A stretch of DNA of 64,000 nucleotides from Photobacterium gaetbulicola Gung47 (GCA_000940995.1 CP005974.1:3286001-3350000); one strand, 5' to 3'. Numbered from the stretch's first letter, positions 24,554-34,645 are shown. Numbers and translations: made by a program. The notes: a model not told the origin generated them from the sequence alone.

Positions 24554-26254
24554 TTAGCAGTAATGGCGCATGAAAAGGTCAATCTGGCTGCGGCCGGTTG
24601 CCGGGTTCATGAATACCGCTTTTTCACCCGGAATATAGGAATACTTTCCAGCCGTATTGTAGGCGGAGCGCGAGATGAACTCGACCCAGTTGGTATACAG
24701 GCCCACTTTGCCCCGCCCCTTAAAGGCATTGCGGTGCCACTGGCTGTTCCTGCGCAGCAACTCCATATACTCGGGGTGGGTCATACACTGCTGCTCTTTG
24801 GCAAATTCGGCGACCACATCGTCTACCCACTGCGGGTTATAGATACGGAAGCCCACGCTCGGGCCCTGGTTTTCCGGGGCCATCAGCTTGACATTGCCCT
24901 GCTTGAGCAACTGGTGACGGAAGTAGTTGGCATTTTGCAGACAGTGGGCAAGGATAGTTTGATAGCCTTCAATCCCCATGTACTTCAGCGCGGCATAGGC
25001 ACCGAATACCCCGACTGCACCGCGTGAGCACTCAATGGTCGATTGCAGGTGGGTCTGGCCCTGAAGATCATGCTCGAAATAAGAGAAATTCTCCGGTTCA
25101 TTCTCCAGCGCCTTCATATCCTGCTTGTTTTTGATCATCACCAAGCTAGAAGTGTAAGGAACATAGCCCCACTTATGGAAATCCACGGTAAATGAGTCGG
25201 CATACTTGAGCTCTTTCACCCGAGAGATCGTCCGCTCGATGCCCGCCAGGGTCACCGGGTTGATATCCAGTGGGTTACGCGCAAAGTCGTAGTCGAGGAA
25301 GAAGATCATCGACCACCCCACGGCGGCATCGACATGAATATGTGGTGCCACCTCGACTTCGTACTCTTCACACAAACGGTTACGCAGCTCATAGACCGGC
25401 TTGATACGGTCAACCGCAAAGGTATCTGTGGTGCCCATGGTAATCATAATGGTCGGCACCCGGCAATTAACCGCAAAACACGCTCGCAGCTGACGCTCCA
25501 GATCCTCGTAGTCCATATCGTGACTATCCGTCACTTTGATACGAATAGTTTTGTCTTTGATATCGACGCCCAGCAACGACAGGTTGGTCATATTGGAGTA
25601 ATGCCCCCCCTGCGAGTTGATGATTCGAAAATCCGGCACCCGACCCATACCGTGCTGCAGCGCCGTTGGCAGGGATTTTCTCAGCCCCAGCAGATAACCA
25701 TAGAGATTACAGAAGGTTCCTCCCTGGGTGAAGATACCGGTCGACTGCTCCGGATCATAACCGACCTGGTTGGCAATCTGACGGATCACGTATTTTTCAA
25801 GCTGATCGGCCATTCCCGCATATTCGCTGTATGCCAAGTTGGGGTTGGCCATCGCCCCCATCATCGAGCCGTAGATAGCCGGATCACACGGCATGGTCAC
25901 CACATTCTCCACCGATGACGGGTTCTCCCAGTCCTTCGACAGGGCTGCGGCAAAAGTCAGCATATCATCGGGCATACCATTGGGGACCAGCCGCTGCTGG
26001 GCAATCGAGGCATGGCCAGCCAGCAGCTGTTGCAGCGCCAGCCCGTCGGGGTAGGCCGCGATCCGCTCATTGGGGGCAAGCTTTTGCTGGCGGAATTGAT
26101 GAATACGGTTTAATCCCGGTTCGGAAAAAACCGGCCATTTGGCGGGATCCCGAGAAAAGTAGTCCGCAAATGCCGCATCATAATGACGCTGGAATAGAGA
26201 GCCGAGCTGGTTTGCTTCACTGTCGTGTAAAAGTGAAAGACAAGAGTCTGCCAT
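24554..26254 (-). CDS. panP: PLP-dependent aspartate 1-decarboxylase PanP-type
   Basis: The 566-aa protein is a group II PLP decarboxylase. It shows SNMTNLSLLGVDIKDKTIRI, the HVDAAVGW motif with the Asp that contacts PLP nitrogen, and the lysine signature TVDFHKWGYVPYTSS whose Lys forms the Schiff base. Length and sequence style match the Vibrio PanP enzymes, which replace PanD by making beta-alanine from aspartate for pantothenate and CoA synthesis. A glutamate or other amino-acid decarboxylase role is the main alternative. It stands alone, reading toward the tRNA-Arg terminator. Confidence 0.8.
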   Translation of the reverse strand: MADSCLSLLHDSEANQLGSLFQRHYDAAFADYFSRDPAKWPVFSEPGLNRIHQFRQQKLAPNERIAAYPDGLALQQLLAGHASIAQQRLVPNGMPDDMLTFAAALSKDWENPSSVENVVTMPCDPAIYGSMMGAMANPNLAYSEYAGMADQLEKYVIRQIANQVGYDPEQSTGIFTQGGTFCNLYGYLLGLRKSLPTALQHGMGRVPDFRIINSQGGHYSNMTNLSLLGVDIKDKTIRIKVTDSHDMDYEDLERQLRACFAVNCRVPTIMITMGTTDTFAVDRIKPVYELRNRLCEEYEVEVAPHIHVDAAVGWSMIFFLDYDFARNPLDINPVTLAGIERTISRVKELKYADSFTVDFHKWGYVPYTSSLVMIKNKQDMKALENEPENFSYFEHDLQGQTHLQSTIECSRGAVGVFGAYAALKYMGIEGYQTILAHCLQNANYFRHQLLKQGNVKLMAPENQGPSVGFRIYNPQWVDDVVAEFAKEQQCMTHPEYMELLRRNSQWHRNAFKGRGKVGLYTNWVEFISRSAYNTAGKYSYIPGEKAVFMNPATGRSQIDLFMRHYC

Positions 26255-26372
26255 AGTAGTACCTAATATCGTATTAGAGTTTGCTTAAGTGAGGATGTGA
26301 TGAAAAGGGAGCCGCTAACCGGTGCCATATCCGCCGGCGTCTACGGTCAGCAGCCCCTTGCCTCTGGAAAAA

Positions 26373-28280
26373 TTACGAAACTTTGAAATGCCCTACCATC
26401 GAGGCGAGTTCGGTGTTGGCTTTCTCCAAATCATGGGTGACAGCCAGCGTCTGCTCCCCACCCTGTACCAACACCTCGACGATGTCGCGGATCGCCAGCA
26501 TATTGTTGTTCACCTCTTGCGCCACCGCATTTTGCTCCTCCGCCGCTGTCGATATCTGGCCGCTGAGCTGCTCGATATTACCCACCGCCCCAAACAGGGT
26601 TTCAAGGCTGCCCGATACCTCCGAGCTTGTATCTGCTGCCTCTTTGCAGCGCTCGCGGGTGCGCTCCATCGCGGTAACCACATTTTGGGTACCATTTAAC
26701 AGCTTGGCCAACATCTCGCCGATCTCTGAGGTGCTCTGCTGAGTACGGCCAGCCAGTGCGCGTACTTCATCGGCGACAACGGCAAAACCACGCCCTTGCT
26801 CACCCGCCCGCGCAGCTTCAATGGCTGCGTTCAGGGCCAAAAGATTAGTTTGTTCCGCGATCTCGCCAATGACAGACAGAACGGCGCTGATCTGGTTGGC
26901 ATCCTGGTTCATGTGTTCGATATCAGCTGCCATGACATCAAACTCCTCGATCAACGATGTGACGGTGCTGACCGAATGACTAACGATACCCTGCGACTGG
27001 GTCGCTTCGGCGCTGGCGCACTGGGTGATCTCCGTCGACTGAGAGATGCTCTGAGATACCGACTTTGCGGCCTCGCTCATCTGAGTCATCGCCGTCACAA
27101 CCTGCTCCGTCTCCTGGGAGTGAGCGCCCAACCCCTCCTTGCTTTGCTGAGCCGAGACGCTCAACTGCTCAATACTGGCAGCAATCCCCTGCGAGGCGAG
27201 GTTAACCCGCTGCATCATCTGCTGGATATTGCCAATAAACTGATTAAAGCCGACACCGATTTGCGCCAGATCATCCTCACCTTCAGTACTGAGGCGCTGG
27301 GTCAGATCACCCTGTCCACTGCTCAAGTTTTGGGCCGCCTGCTTAAGCCGAACCAGTGGCTGGTAGATGCGGTTAAGCAAGAGCGTAACGGCAATGGCGC
27401 TGGCCAGGGTCAGCAGTACAATGGCGATCACCGAACTGGAAATCGCATCGCGGACATCTGACAATGCCGTGTACTCATCGATAAACACCATCATGGTCCA
27501 GTGGGAACCATCACCCAGTTCAATCCGCTTGAAATAGCCCTTGAAGTCAATATCCAAGTAGTGGATATCCAGCACCCCCTGAGTTTGGCTCGAGAACGCC
27601 TCTTCAATGAATCGCCACTGCGGAGTGATCTGCGATGGCCGATAGCCAATGTCAGACGGGTCATCGCTGGCGATAAACACATTGTTGCTGTCGGAGAGGG
27701 TGGCAGCACCGCCGGCAAAGTTGACCTGGCTGATTTGCTCTGTCAGTTCGGCCAGAGAGATATCGGTCGTCAGCACCCCTTCACGATTGGCGAGAGGGGT
27801 AGAGATACTCACCACCATTTCGCCGGAGACCAGATCAATATAGGGATCACTGATCACTGTGGCGCCCTTGCGCATCGCATTGATGTACCAGTCACGGCTG
27901 ATAAAAATATCCGACACATCGAAAACGCCGTTATTTCCTCCCTTCGCAGCGAAGGTACGGCCATCCTGATAGGCCACGGCCAAGTTAGCAACGCCATCAC
28001 TTTTGGCCAGCACGCGAACAAGACTAAGGTTCTCCTGCTCGGTCAATCCCGCATGAAACTCGGAACGGGTGTTCTCCAACAGACCTCGCCTATCTTGCAG
28101 CCAGTTTTCTATCTCTCTGACATGGGCTGCCAGTATACCTTCCGTCGTCGCAGTGAGTGATGCCACCATATTTCGCTGCAAGCTATTAATATTTACCATT
28201 CCGAGCGTGGTTAAACAGACAGCCATCAATAACATCACTGTCAGGTGTATCCGCGCTTTAAATCCAAGTTTCAGTTTCAT
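26373..28280 (-). CDS. methyl-accepting chemotaxis protein with dCache sensor
   Basis: This chemoreceptor of about 635 aa has an N-terminal membrane segment (HLTVMLLMAVCLTTLGMV) and a periplasmic dCache sensor up to about residue 270 (SRDWYINAMRKGATVISDPY, LTTDISL). A second membrane helix (SVIAIVLLTLASAIAVTLLL), a HAMP domain and the cytoplasmic signalling hairpin follow (IAEQTNLLALNAAIEAARAG, GRGFAVVADEVRALAGRTQQ). The R..WY..A and later Asp resemble amino-acid-binding dCache domains, which is only an inference. No CheR-docking pentapeptide ends the protein. The start at 28280 is preferred to a longer frame starting at 28310, but neither has a strong ribosome site. Confidence 0.9.
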   Translation of the reverse strand: MKLKLGFKARIHLTVMLLMAVCLTTLGMVNINSLQRNMVASLTATTEGILAAHVREIENWLQDRRGLLENTRSEFHAGLTEQENLSLVRVLAKSDGVANLAVAYQDGRTFAAKGGNNGVFDVSDIFISRDWYINAMRKGATVISDPYIDLVSGEMVVSISTPLANREGVLTTDISLAELTEQISQVNFAGGAATLSDSNNVFIASDDPSDIGYRPSQITPQWRFIEEAFSSQTQGVLDIHYLDIDFKGYFKRIELGDGSHWTMMVFIDEYTALSDVRDAISSSVIAIVLLTLASAIAVTLLLNRIYQPLVRLKQAAQNLSSGQGDLTQRLSTEGEDDLAQIGVGFNQFIGNIQQMMQRVNLASQGIAASIEQLSVSAQQSKEGLGAHSQETEQVVTAMTQMSEAAKSVSQSISQSTEITQCASAEATQSQGIVSHSVSTVTSLIEEFDVMAADIEHMNQDANQISAVLSVIGEIAEQTNLLALNAAIEAARAGEQGRGFAVVADEVRALAGRTQQSTSEIGEMLAKLLNGTQNVVTAMERTRERCKEAADTSSEVSGSLETLFGAVGNIEQLSGQISTAAEEQNAVAQEVNNNMLAIRDIVEVLVQGGEQTLAVTHDLEKANTELASMVGHFKVS

Positions 28281-28331
28281 CTTGTAAACAATACCAAACA
28301 TAAATGCCAACTAATCAAGGCAGCACAAATC

Positions 28332-28364
28332 AAAAAAAAGCATGCTCAATCCAATACGCATGCT
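28332..28364 (-). terminator. terminator-like hairpin upstream of the chemoreceptor gene
   Basis: On the minus strand AGCATGC, a 12-base loop and GCATGCT are followed by eight T. It sits about 50 bases before the chemoreceptor ATG on the same strand, and 535 bases after the preceding outer-membrane protein gene. It either ends that transcript or a small RNA, or acts as a leader attenuator. Confidence 0.7.
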
Positions 28365-28898
28365 GTGTGTACGCTATCTACTTTTTTGCGTTTCAACTCA
28401 ATACGGCAGGTAAATCATCATTAAGGTGATAGACAACCAGCCTTAGCATGTCCTAGATCTCATGGATCAGGCTTAGCTAACTAGTTACAGCGACCAAGAT
28501 ACTTCAGTGGTTAAACTCACAACCCCGACATTAAATCATGCGCATAAAGTATAATTTGGTGTATCTTGTGGCAGAGAAAAAACAAAGCAACATTATTGAC
28601 CAGTTAAATGTACATTGTAATGAGATAATAAAATCAGATACCAAGAAAATTGTAACTGCGCGTTGCGAGAAGCCGTACGTGAAGCCGCTGGCGCAAGGGA
28701 AGGCAAGGGTTGAGAGACATATCGTACAGCGAGAGGGCCTACCTATATGAAGACCAAAAGATAGGCATCTGAAGGAAGCAAGCTGGCCTTGCGGCTATAA
28801 TTCGCCACCATGTTGTGGCTTTACCGATTCGTTGCCAATAACAGCTCAAAGCTTGGCTATTGGCAATAGCATGCCACTCGAGCTAACAGAGCAATGTC
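28365..28898. other. intergenic region without a confident gene
   Basis: These 534 bases contain no convincing gene. A TATAAT-like word occurs at 28550 on the plus strand. TTGCCAATA at 28832-28840 and TATTGGCAA at 28858-28866 form a 9-bp inverted repeat with an AGCT..AGCT inner pair, close to the end of the outer-membrane protein gene. A plus-strand frame at 28538-28750 lacks a ribosome site and is not called. The minus strand could encode an untranslated RNA ending at the hairpin at 28332-28364. Confidence 0.5.
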
Positions 28899-29402
28899 CT
28901 ACATCATAAAGTCGATACTGATGTACACATTGCCGAGCTGCCCCAGTTCATGCTCTTTCCAATCATCGAGCGTATCAAACACCCGGTAACCAAAGTCAAC
29001 ACTGGTCTCGGCACTGAACCGGTAACGAATGCCGGTTTGCCCGCCAAAGGTCCAGTCATTTTTATCATGAAGGCCAAATTTGTACCCCAGGCTGCCACCG
29101 CCAAACACTTGCCAGTTCCCACTATCGGTAAACGGATATAAATAATCATAAGCAAAATGGATACTGGTTACCCCCGACGAGAAACCATGGGAGTAATTCG
29201 CGGCGATTCGATGCTTGTCATCGAAAATCGCCCCAAGGCGAAACACCGGCTCAAACTCGATTGGCGACTCATATTTCGTCCCATCTGTTATTCCTATCCC
29301 GACAAATGACTGGGAATCTTTCGTGTTAGCAGCCGAGACTGTAGCAGAGCAAGAAAGTACGCAGGCAACTAGCATCCCCTGATGAAGCCAATGTTTACCC
29401 AT
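28899..29402 (-). CDS. small outer-membrane beta-barrel protein
   Basis: The 167-aa precursor has a signal peptide (MLVACVLSCSATVSA followed by ANTKD). Its alternating amphipathic strands end in aromatic residues (IHFAYDYLYPF, WQVFGGGSLGYKF, WTFGGQTGIRYRF, SVDFGYRVFDTL), closing with GNVYISIDFMM. This pattern fits an eight-stranded OmpX/OmpA-like barrel. Function is unknown. The ATG at 29402 is used; a GTG four codons upstream has no better ribosome site. Confidence 0.7.
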   Translation of the reverse strand: MGKHWLHQGMLVACVLSCSATVSAANTKDSQSFVGIGITDGTKYESPIEFEPVFRLGAIFDDKHRIAANYSHGFSSGVTSIHFAYDYLYPFTDSGNWQVFGGGSLGYKFGLHDKNDWTFGGQTGIRYRFSAETSVDFGYRVFDTLDDWKEHELGQLGNVYISIDFMM

Positions 29403-29666
29403 AATAAAAAACACCGTTTGAAATAATAAGCAAAAACTACCGCAACACGCTTTGGTGAAAAAGGTTTAATGGCGTTAATTCACATGAAAGTTCGTTGAAA
29501 GGATGGCGGAAACGCCTGCGGGATAAGCAGAAAAGCTAAAAAGAACTATCCCCAAGCAAGCTCAAGATGCAGGTTCAGCGAGAATTTATAAGCTTACAGA
29601 CATAGCATTGCATGCGCTGACAACCCTCTGAATCCTGCACATTGAGGTAACTTGGGTGTAAATACG

Positions 29667-29693
29667 AAAAAACCCCGCCTAAGCGAGGTTTTA
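29667..29693 (-). terminator. terminator after tRNA-Ala
   Basis: On the minus strand AAACCTCGC, loop TTAG and GCGGGGTT are followed by a T run. It starts only a few bases after the tRNA CCA end. Confidence 0.85.
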
Positions 29694-29698
29694 AAATT

Positions 29699-29774
<76 letters not shown>

Positions 29775-29976
29775 AAATCTTGAAGCTGATAATAAAAACT
29801 TAGTTAAATCATGTCAATAGGGGCAGTTCTAACAATGAAAGCAAAGCGACCATTTCGTGATAAAAATCACACACCAAGCCAACCAAACGCTCAAAAAACA
29901 ATCGTTAGTCATTGATATATAGGATTTTTAAAAGTTAACAACCCATCTATCAATACGAACGAGTCTATTAACTATC

Positions 29977-30005
29977 AAAAAAAACGGAAGAGCCTTGCTC
30001 TTCCG
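29977..30005 (-). terminator. terminator after gltX
   Basis: CGGAAGAGC pairs with GCTCTTCCG over a 3-base loop, followed on the minus strand by eight T. It starts 27 bases after the gltX stop. Confidence 0.92.
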
Positions 30006-30032
30006 CTTCTTGTTATCACCAGCTAAACCAGA

Positions 30033-31457
30033 TTAGCTATTGGCTTCACGCTCAGCGATGAACGCCAACGCCATCTTGATACGAGCCGCAACGCGCTCTT
30101 TACCAATCAGCTGCATGACCGCATCAACCGATGGAGACTGGCCTTGACCAGTCACAGATACGCGCAGTGGCATACCCACTTTACCCATACCTAACTCAAG
30201 CTCTTCACACGTTTCTTTGATCACATTATGAAGGTTTTCAGTTGTCCACTCTTCAAGAGCTTCAACTTTAGCCAAAGCCAGCTCAAGCGCTTCTTTCGCA
30301 ACTGGACGCAGGTGCTTCTTCGCCGCGCCAGCTTCAAACTCGCTAAAGTCCTGGTAGAAGTAACGAGACTGCTCAGCAAGCTCAATCAGAGTATTACAAC
30401 GCTCGCCGACCAGCTTGATCACATCCGTTACCGCCGGGCCTTGAGAAGAATCGATTTCTTTCTGATCCAAGTGCCACTGCAGGTACTTGGCAACATACTC
30501 AGGCTCTGCCGTCTTAATGTAGTGGTTGTTCAACCACAGCAGTTTGTCTGTATTGAACGCAGACGCTGACTTGCTGATTGAGTCTAGGCTAAATAGCTTG
30601 ATCATTTCTTCTAGCGAGAAGATTTCCTGATCACCGTGCGACCAACCCAAGCGAACCAGGTAGTTAAGAAGAGCCTGAGGCAGGTAGCCTTCGTCACGGT
30701 ATTGCATCACGCTTACCGCGCCATGGCGCTTAGATAGCTTCGCACCATCATCACCCAGAATCATTGCACAGTGTGCAAACTCAGGCACAGGTGCGCCTAG
30801 CGCTTGGTAAATATTGATCTGGCGCGGGGTGTTGTTAATGTGGTCTTCACCACGAACAACTTGGGTGATACCCATGTCCCAGTCATCGACAACAACACAG
30901 AAGTTGTACGTCGGGCTGCCATCAGTACGGCGAATGATAAGATCATCCAGCTCGCTATTAGCAATTTCAATACGACCACGAACGTGATCATCAAACACCA
31001 CCGTACCCTCTTTCGGGTTACGGAAACGAATAACGAACGGGGATGCTTCCGTCGCCGCAGCATTCGCCGCCACAATCTTAGGGTGGTTAGCATCGTAGCG
31101 AGGCTTCAAGCCCGCAGCCATCTGCTCTTCACGAATTTCGTCCAACAGCTCTTTCGGGCAGTAACACTTGTACGCCTTATCTTCAGCAAGCAGTTGATCA
31201 ATTAGCTGGTTGTAACGATCAAAACGTTTGGTCTGGTAGTATGGACCTTCATCCCAATCCAAGCCCAACCATTCCATACCTTCAAGAATGGCATCGATCG
31301 CTTCCTGTGTAGAGCGTTCCAGGTCGGTGTCTTCGATACGAAGCACAAATTCGCCACCCATGTGTTTAGCAAACAACCAAGAATATAGAGCCGTACGTGC
31401 ACCACCTACGTGCAAAAAGCCTGTTGGGCTCGGTGCAAAGCGAGTTTTAACCGTCAT
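30033..31457 (-). CDS. gltX: glutamate--tRNA ligase
   Basis: GltX charges tRNA-Glu. The 474-aa class I synthetase has the HIGH-type motif (RFAPSPTGFLHVGGARTALY) at residues 6-25 and the KLSKRHG motif near 240 for ATP binding. The C-terminal anticodon-binding region ends AARIKMALAFIAEREANS. Length matches discriminating bacterial GluRS. It is a single-gene unit with its own terminator. Confidence 0.98.
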   Translation of the reverse strand: MTVKTRFAPSPTGFLHVGGARTALYSWLFAKHMGGEFVLRIEDTDLERSTQEAIDAILEGMEWLGLDWDEGPYYQTKRFDRYNQLIDQLLAEDKAYKCYCPKELLDEIREEQMAAGLKPRYDANHPKIVAANAAATEASPFVIRFRNPKEGTVVFDDHVRGRIEIANSELDDLIIRRTDGSPTYNFCVVVDDWDMGITQVVRGEDHINNTPRQINIYQALGAPVPEFAHCAMILGDDGAKLSKRHGAVSVMQYRDEGYLPQALLNYLVRLGWSHGDQEIFSLEEMIKLFSLDSISKSASAFNTDKLLWLNNHYIKTAEPEYVAKYLQWHLDQKEIDSSQGPAVTDVIKLVGERCNTLIELAEQSRYFYQDFSEFEAGAAKKHLRPVAKEALELALAKVEALEEWTTENLHNVIKETCEELELGMGKVGMPLRVSVTGQGQSPSVDAVMQLIGKERVAARIKMALAFIAEREANS

Positions 31458-32113
31458 TGAACATTACCTAGTTTATGGATAGGCAGGGGCGCGGAAATCA
31501 CGCCACTGCAAAAAAATATGGCGGATATTCTATCACTGTTAACCAAATCTACAATCTTATCTCTTTGAAGGAGGACTATCAGGCCCCCTCCCCTTGCAAC
31601 CGACGCTTCCGAGCATACATTTTGCCCCCCAGAGGCTCCCCCAACAGTTCCCCAAGGAGCTTCATGATGCTTGGTTTAGCGAGAATGACCCGATTGATAG
31701 GCAAGCAGGAACAGGATTATAAGCAACAGAAGAGATGCATTCATTGCGACAACGATAAAATGACTCACTCTTGGACTTTTTAAACACCTAAAAATTTACA
31801 ATGGTAATCCCTTCGCCCCCAGTTATCTTAAAAATAAAACCTCATGAATAGATTAATAATTTTTCTTATTAATTTACTCGGCAAAAATAATAGCTAGAAA
31901 AACACAAAACATTGAATAAAAATAAAAAAAACATCAAACAACAAATGTACACTTAATTAATTGTATAAATTTAGGTCAATTTTCGAAATTTTTTTGATCT
32001 TTTCCTTTTCCTATACATAAACTGAAATGAAGCGATAAGCAACGGAGTTAATTATCTGAATTTAAGCAATGGACGGCTTGCTCTCTTACATCTAATGACT
32101 AATTGAGGTTTGT
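31458..32113. other. long intergenic region between gltX and a small secreted protein gene
   Basis: The first part (31561-31790) has moderate GC and a plus-strand open frame without a ribosome site or recognisable product. The second part (31800-32060) is very AT-rich with several A and T tracts and is likely promoter territory for the gene at 32114. No tRNA, repeat or terminator was recognised. Confidence 0.5.
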
Positions 32114-32317
32114 ATGAAAAATGTAATTGTTGTAGCAGTGGCCACATTATTATTTATGTCAGGTAATGCCATGGCTAACTCAAGTAATAGTTCTGGTGGA
32201 GCTAAGGCAGCCTCGGCAACAGGACCATGGGTTGAGTGCCTATTACCGGATGGAAAGGTAGATTATACTCCATTGATGATCTGCAAGCTGCAAAAGAAGG
32301 GCACGGTAAAATACTAG
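32114..32317 (+). CDS. small secreted protein, 67 aa, unknown function
   Basis: A Sec signal peptide (MKNVIVVAVATLLFMSGNAM, cleavage after AMA) leads a mature region of only about 45 residues. This begins with a Ser/Asn/Gly stretch and carries two cysteines (WVECLLPDG, LMICKLQKKG) that could form a disulfide. TTGAGG lies about 8 bases before the ATG. The gene has a long AT-rich upstream region, so it may be strongly regulated. No family is recognised. Confidence 0.7.
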   Translation: MKNVIVVAVATLLFMSGNAMANSSNSSGGAKAASATGPWVECLLPDGKVDYTPLMICKLQKKGTVKY

Positions 32318-32359
32318 TTCTGCTTGCGGGAGTGGGATCCTCTCCACTCCCAATATAAA

Positions 32360-33040
32360 TCACTGTTGGACCACCCAGTCAATAAAGGCCGCTCTTTTTT
32401 CAGCCGGTAAACGTAGGAAATCTGCCTGTAGTAAAATTAGCGCTTGATCAGTGGATAGTGCCGTGCTCGGTTTTCGGGCTGACGGGGTTGCCACTGCGGT
32501 GGTTGCCGTTACAGCCATTGTTGTTTCGCCATATTTAAGCGTAGGTTGTTGTACCTTAGCTGCTGCAACAAACCCTTGCTCGAGATTATAATCATCTAGC
32601 TCGCGCTCATAATCACGTACAATACCCGCACCTCGGGGTAGAACAGCTTGATGGAATTCGGAAAAATAATTACCGGCTTTTTCTATTCTAAATGATGGTT
32701 CTTTATCAAAGCCTTTAATTTGGTCCTCACGAATAATTGACCGACTCGCACTGACATTAAGATCACTGTCTGATACATTAAACGTCAACACCACCGGTTG
32801 CGTTAGGAATTTCTTAAACTCCCCATTATAGGAAACCAACTTTGAAACACGCGTAATCAACTGATTAGGACCATCATCTAACTCAATTTTACTTGGCGCT
32901 TTCGAGAAAGCTCCCAACGGCTTACCATTAATGGCCAAGAGTTCAACATCTCGGTCAAAAGACACATTAACCGCAGCTTGTGAGTTTGTTGCCATGAGCA
33001 AAGCAGCCATTCCCAGCCACGTCTTCAATTTTACTTTCAT
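32360..33040 (-). CDS. DUF2057 (YccT-type) periplasmic protein
   Basis: The 226-aa precursor has a signal peptide (MAALLMATNSQAAV). The domain that follows has the DUF2057 pattern: FDRDVELLAINGKPLGAF, KIELDDGPNQLITRVSKLV, and a Ser/Arg-rich core. The C-terminal 60 residues end with LPAEKRAAFIDWVVQQ, as in Vibrio homologues. The function is unknown. It stands alone on the minus strand. Confidence 0.8.
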   Translation of the reverse strand: MKVKLKTWLGMAALLMATNSQAAVNVSFDRDVELLAINGKPLGAFSKAPSKIELDDGPNQLITRVSKLVSYNGEFKKFLTQPVVLTFNVSDSDLNVSASRSIIREDQIKGFDKEPSFRIEKAGNYFSEFHQAVLPRGAGIVRDYERELDDYNLEQGFVAAAKVQQPTLKYGETTMAVTATTAVATPSARKPSTALSTDQALILLQADFLRLPAEKRAAFIDWVVQQ

Positions 33041-33114
33041 ATGTCCCTCTTAATGAAAATGCGAGCATCCCGAAAGATGCCCGCAATATGTTTTCTAATC
33101 AGTGTTACGCACAA

Positions 33115-34176
33115 TTAGAAGTAGTATTCAGCACCGAATAGGAAGCGTGTGCCGTCTGCGCCCTTATCATTACCTAGCATGTCGTAGTTACGCACGTCGA
33201 AGTAAATCGCTGTGCTTGGTAGCAAGTACATCACACGACCAGTGATTGCCTGAGAACCTACGTCTTTCGTCGTCACCTCAGTACCGTTAATTTTTTTCGT
33301 TACCGCTTTATCTGTGTCAGATGTTGCTGCATAACCAATCTTATACACCCAAGTCTGATCCATCATGTACGCCACAGTTGCAGAGTATGCATCTTGCTGA
33401 TTATCAGTAGCATCGTTCCACATCGGCTTATAAGCGGCTGTTAAAGTAAAGTCGCCTAGATTCAGGCTACCACCTACGATAGCGTAAGAGATGTCACCTG
33501 TTAGTGTCTTATCGCCAACTTTAGTTTCAGCATCTTGCTGGTTGTAGTAACCTGCATGAATATTGAAGTTGTTGCCGGTGTAACCCGCCGCAATCGAAGC
33601 AACCATTTCATCCGTTGACGTATTCATACCGCTAAGAGTTGCCTGAATTTTCACGCCGCCCCAGTTGGCAGAGTCAAAACGAATGGTGTGGTTGGCACGG
33701 TCAGCAAAGCCCGCATCAATGGCATTGTGCCAGTCGAACACATTACCCAGGCCAGGGTTGGTGTGTGGATAGTCAACGTAATCGTAAGCAGCAACTAGCT
33801 GACGACCGTATTTGATTTGACCAATACCATCGAACTCAAAACCTACGTATGTGTCACGGCCACCGAATGCACCAAAGCCATCATTGTTACCTTCGCCGCC
33901 GTTATCAGCATTGCCTGTTTCCATCTGGTAGATGAAAGCCGGTGCCATTGCGTCGTACTCTACTTTACCGCGAATACCGATACGTGATTCGATTTCAACG
34001 TTAACGTTATTATCTTCATCCGATGCATCGGCACTCCAAAACTGCAGGTTACCTGCTGCCTGTCCGTAAAGGACAACGTTCTCACCCATCAATTCGATGG
34101 CTGCATTTGCATTACTTGCTACTGCGGTCATTGCAATGGCCGCGCCTAATAGAGAACGTTTGAACATTTTATCCAT
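33115..34176 (-). CDS. OmpU-like general porin
   Basis: The 353-aa product has a signal peptide ending VASNANA and a 16-strand porin pattern starting AIELMGENVVLYGQAAGNLQ. It has the IGIRGKVEYDAMAPAFIYQM strand, the loop with YVGFEFDGIGQIKYGRQL, and a C-terminal FLFGAEYYF ending in Phe as outer-membrane barrels do. It is the likely major porin, related to OmpU/OmpL of Vibrionaceae. GGAG lies 8 bases before the ATG at 34176. ToxR-type regulation is possible but not demonstrated here. Confidence 0.9.
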   Translation of the reverse strand: MDKMFKRSLLGAAIAMTAVASNANAAIELMGENVVLYGQAAGNLQFWSADASDEDNNVNVEIESRIGIRGKVEYDAMAPAFIYQMETGNADNGGEGNNDGFGAFGGRDTYVGFEFDGIGQIKYGRQLVAAYDYVDYPHTNPGLGNVFDWHNAIDAGFADRANHTIRFDSANWGGVKIQATLSGMNTSTDEMVASIAAGYTGNNFNIHAGYYNQQDAETKVGDKTLTGDISYAIVGGSLNLGDFTLTAAYKPMWNDATDNQQDAYSATVAYMMDQTWVYKIGYAATSDTDKAVTKKINGTEVTTKDVGSQAITGRVMYLLPSTAIYFDVRNYDMLGNDKGADGTRFLFGAEYYF

Positions 34177-34645
34177 GGAAAACTCCTAAAAATACTAGCT
34201 GTGTTTACTTGTGCCCAAAAGGTTGGCCGCCGTGGGCAACAAGTAACTCTCCCGATATGTCAGCCGGATGGATACTCCGACCAAATCATATTTTTTAGTT
34301 CTGAGTTGAACTGCTGTGTAACTTCACCCCTAAGACTACTTTCACAACAAAAAACATCAAATAGAACTTAATTTATTCTTCGAAAAATATGACTCAGTGC
34401 AAACTTTAAGCTGATTAGTGATCCGGATCAACACAACAAGCACACACTCAAACCAAAAACAAAAAAACCTTTTTTTTCATATACATGGTCACATATGGCG
34501 CAGTATGGAATTGTTAAATGCACATTTTGGCTACCTCTTGTAGAATTGTTCTACATCTCATCACCACAACATAAAACAGCACAAAACCGCACAAAACCGC
34601 TTTGCGTTTCGAGGTAAAAATTAACCACAAAAAAAGTCACAGACA
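34177..34645. promoter_or_regulatory. long AT-rich upstream region of the porin gene
   Basis: About 470 bases lie between the porin start and the ligA terminator. The region is AT-rich with several A and T tracts (for example around 34455-34480). It presumably carries the porin promoter and activator sites. No specific operator could be identified with confidence. Confidence 0.45.

Noticed and set aside
28365..28560. Cyclic di-GMP riboswitch upstream of the chemoreceptor
   Set aside because: The conserved GEMM core motifs were not found on the minus strand; only a terminator hairpin is visible.
28538..28750. 70-codon plus-strand frame
   Set aside because: No ribosome site, mixed composition, no recognisable product.
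31475..31783. 102-codon frame upstream of the small secreted protein
   Set aside because: No ribosome site or domain, and it starts inside the gltX promoter region.
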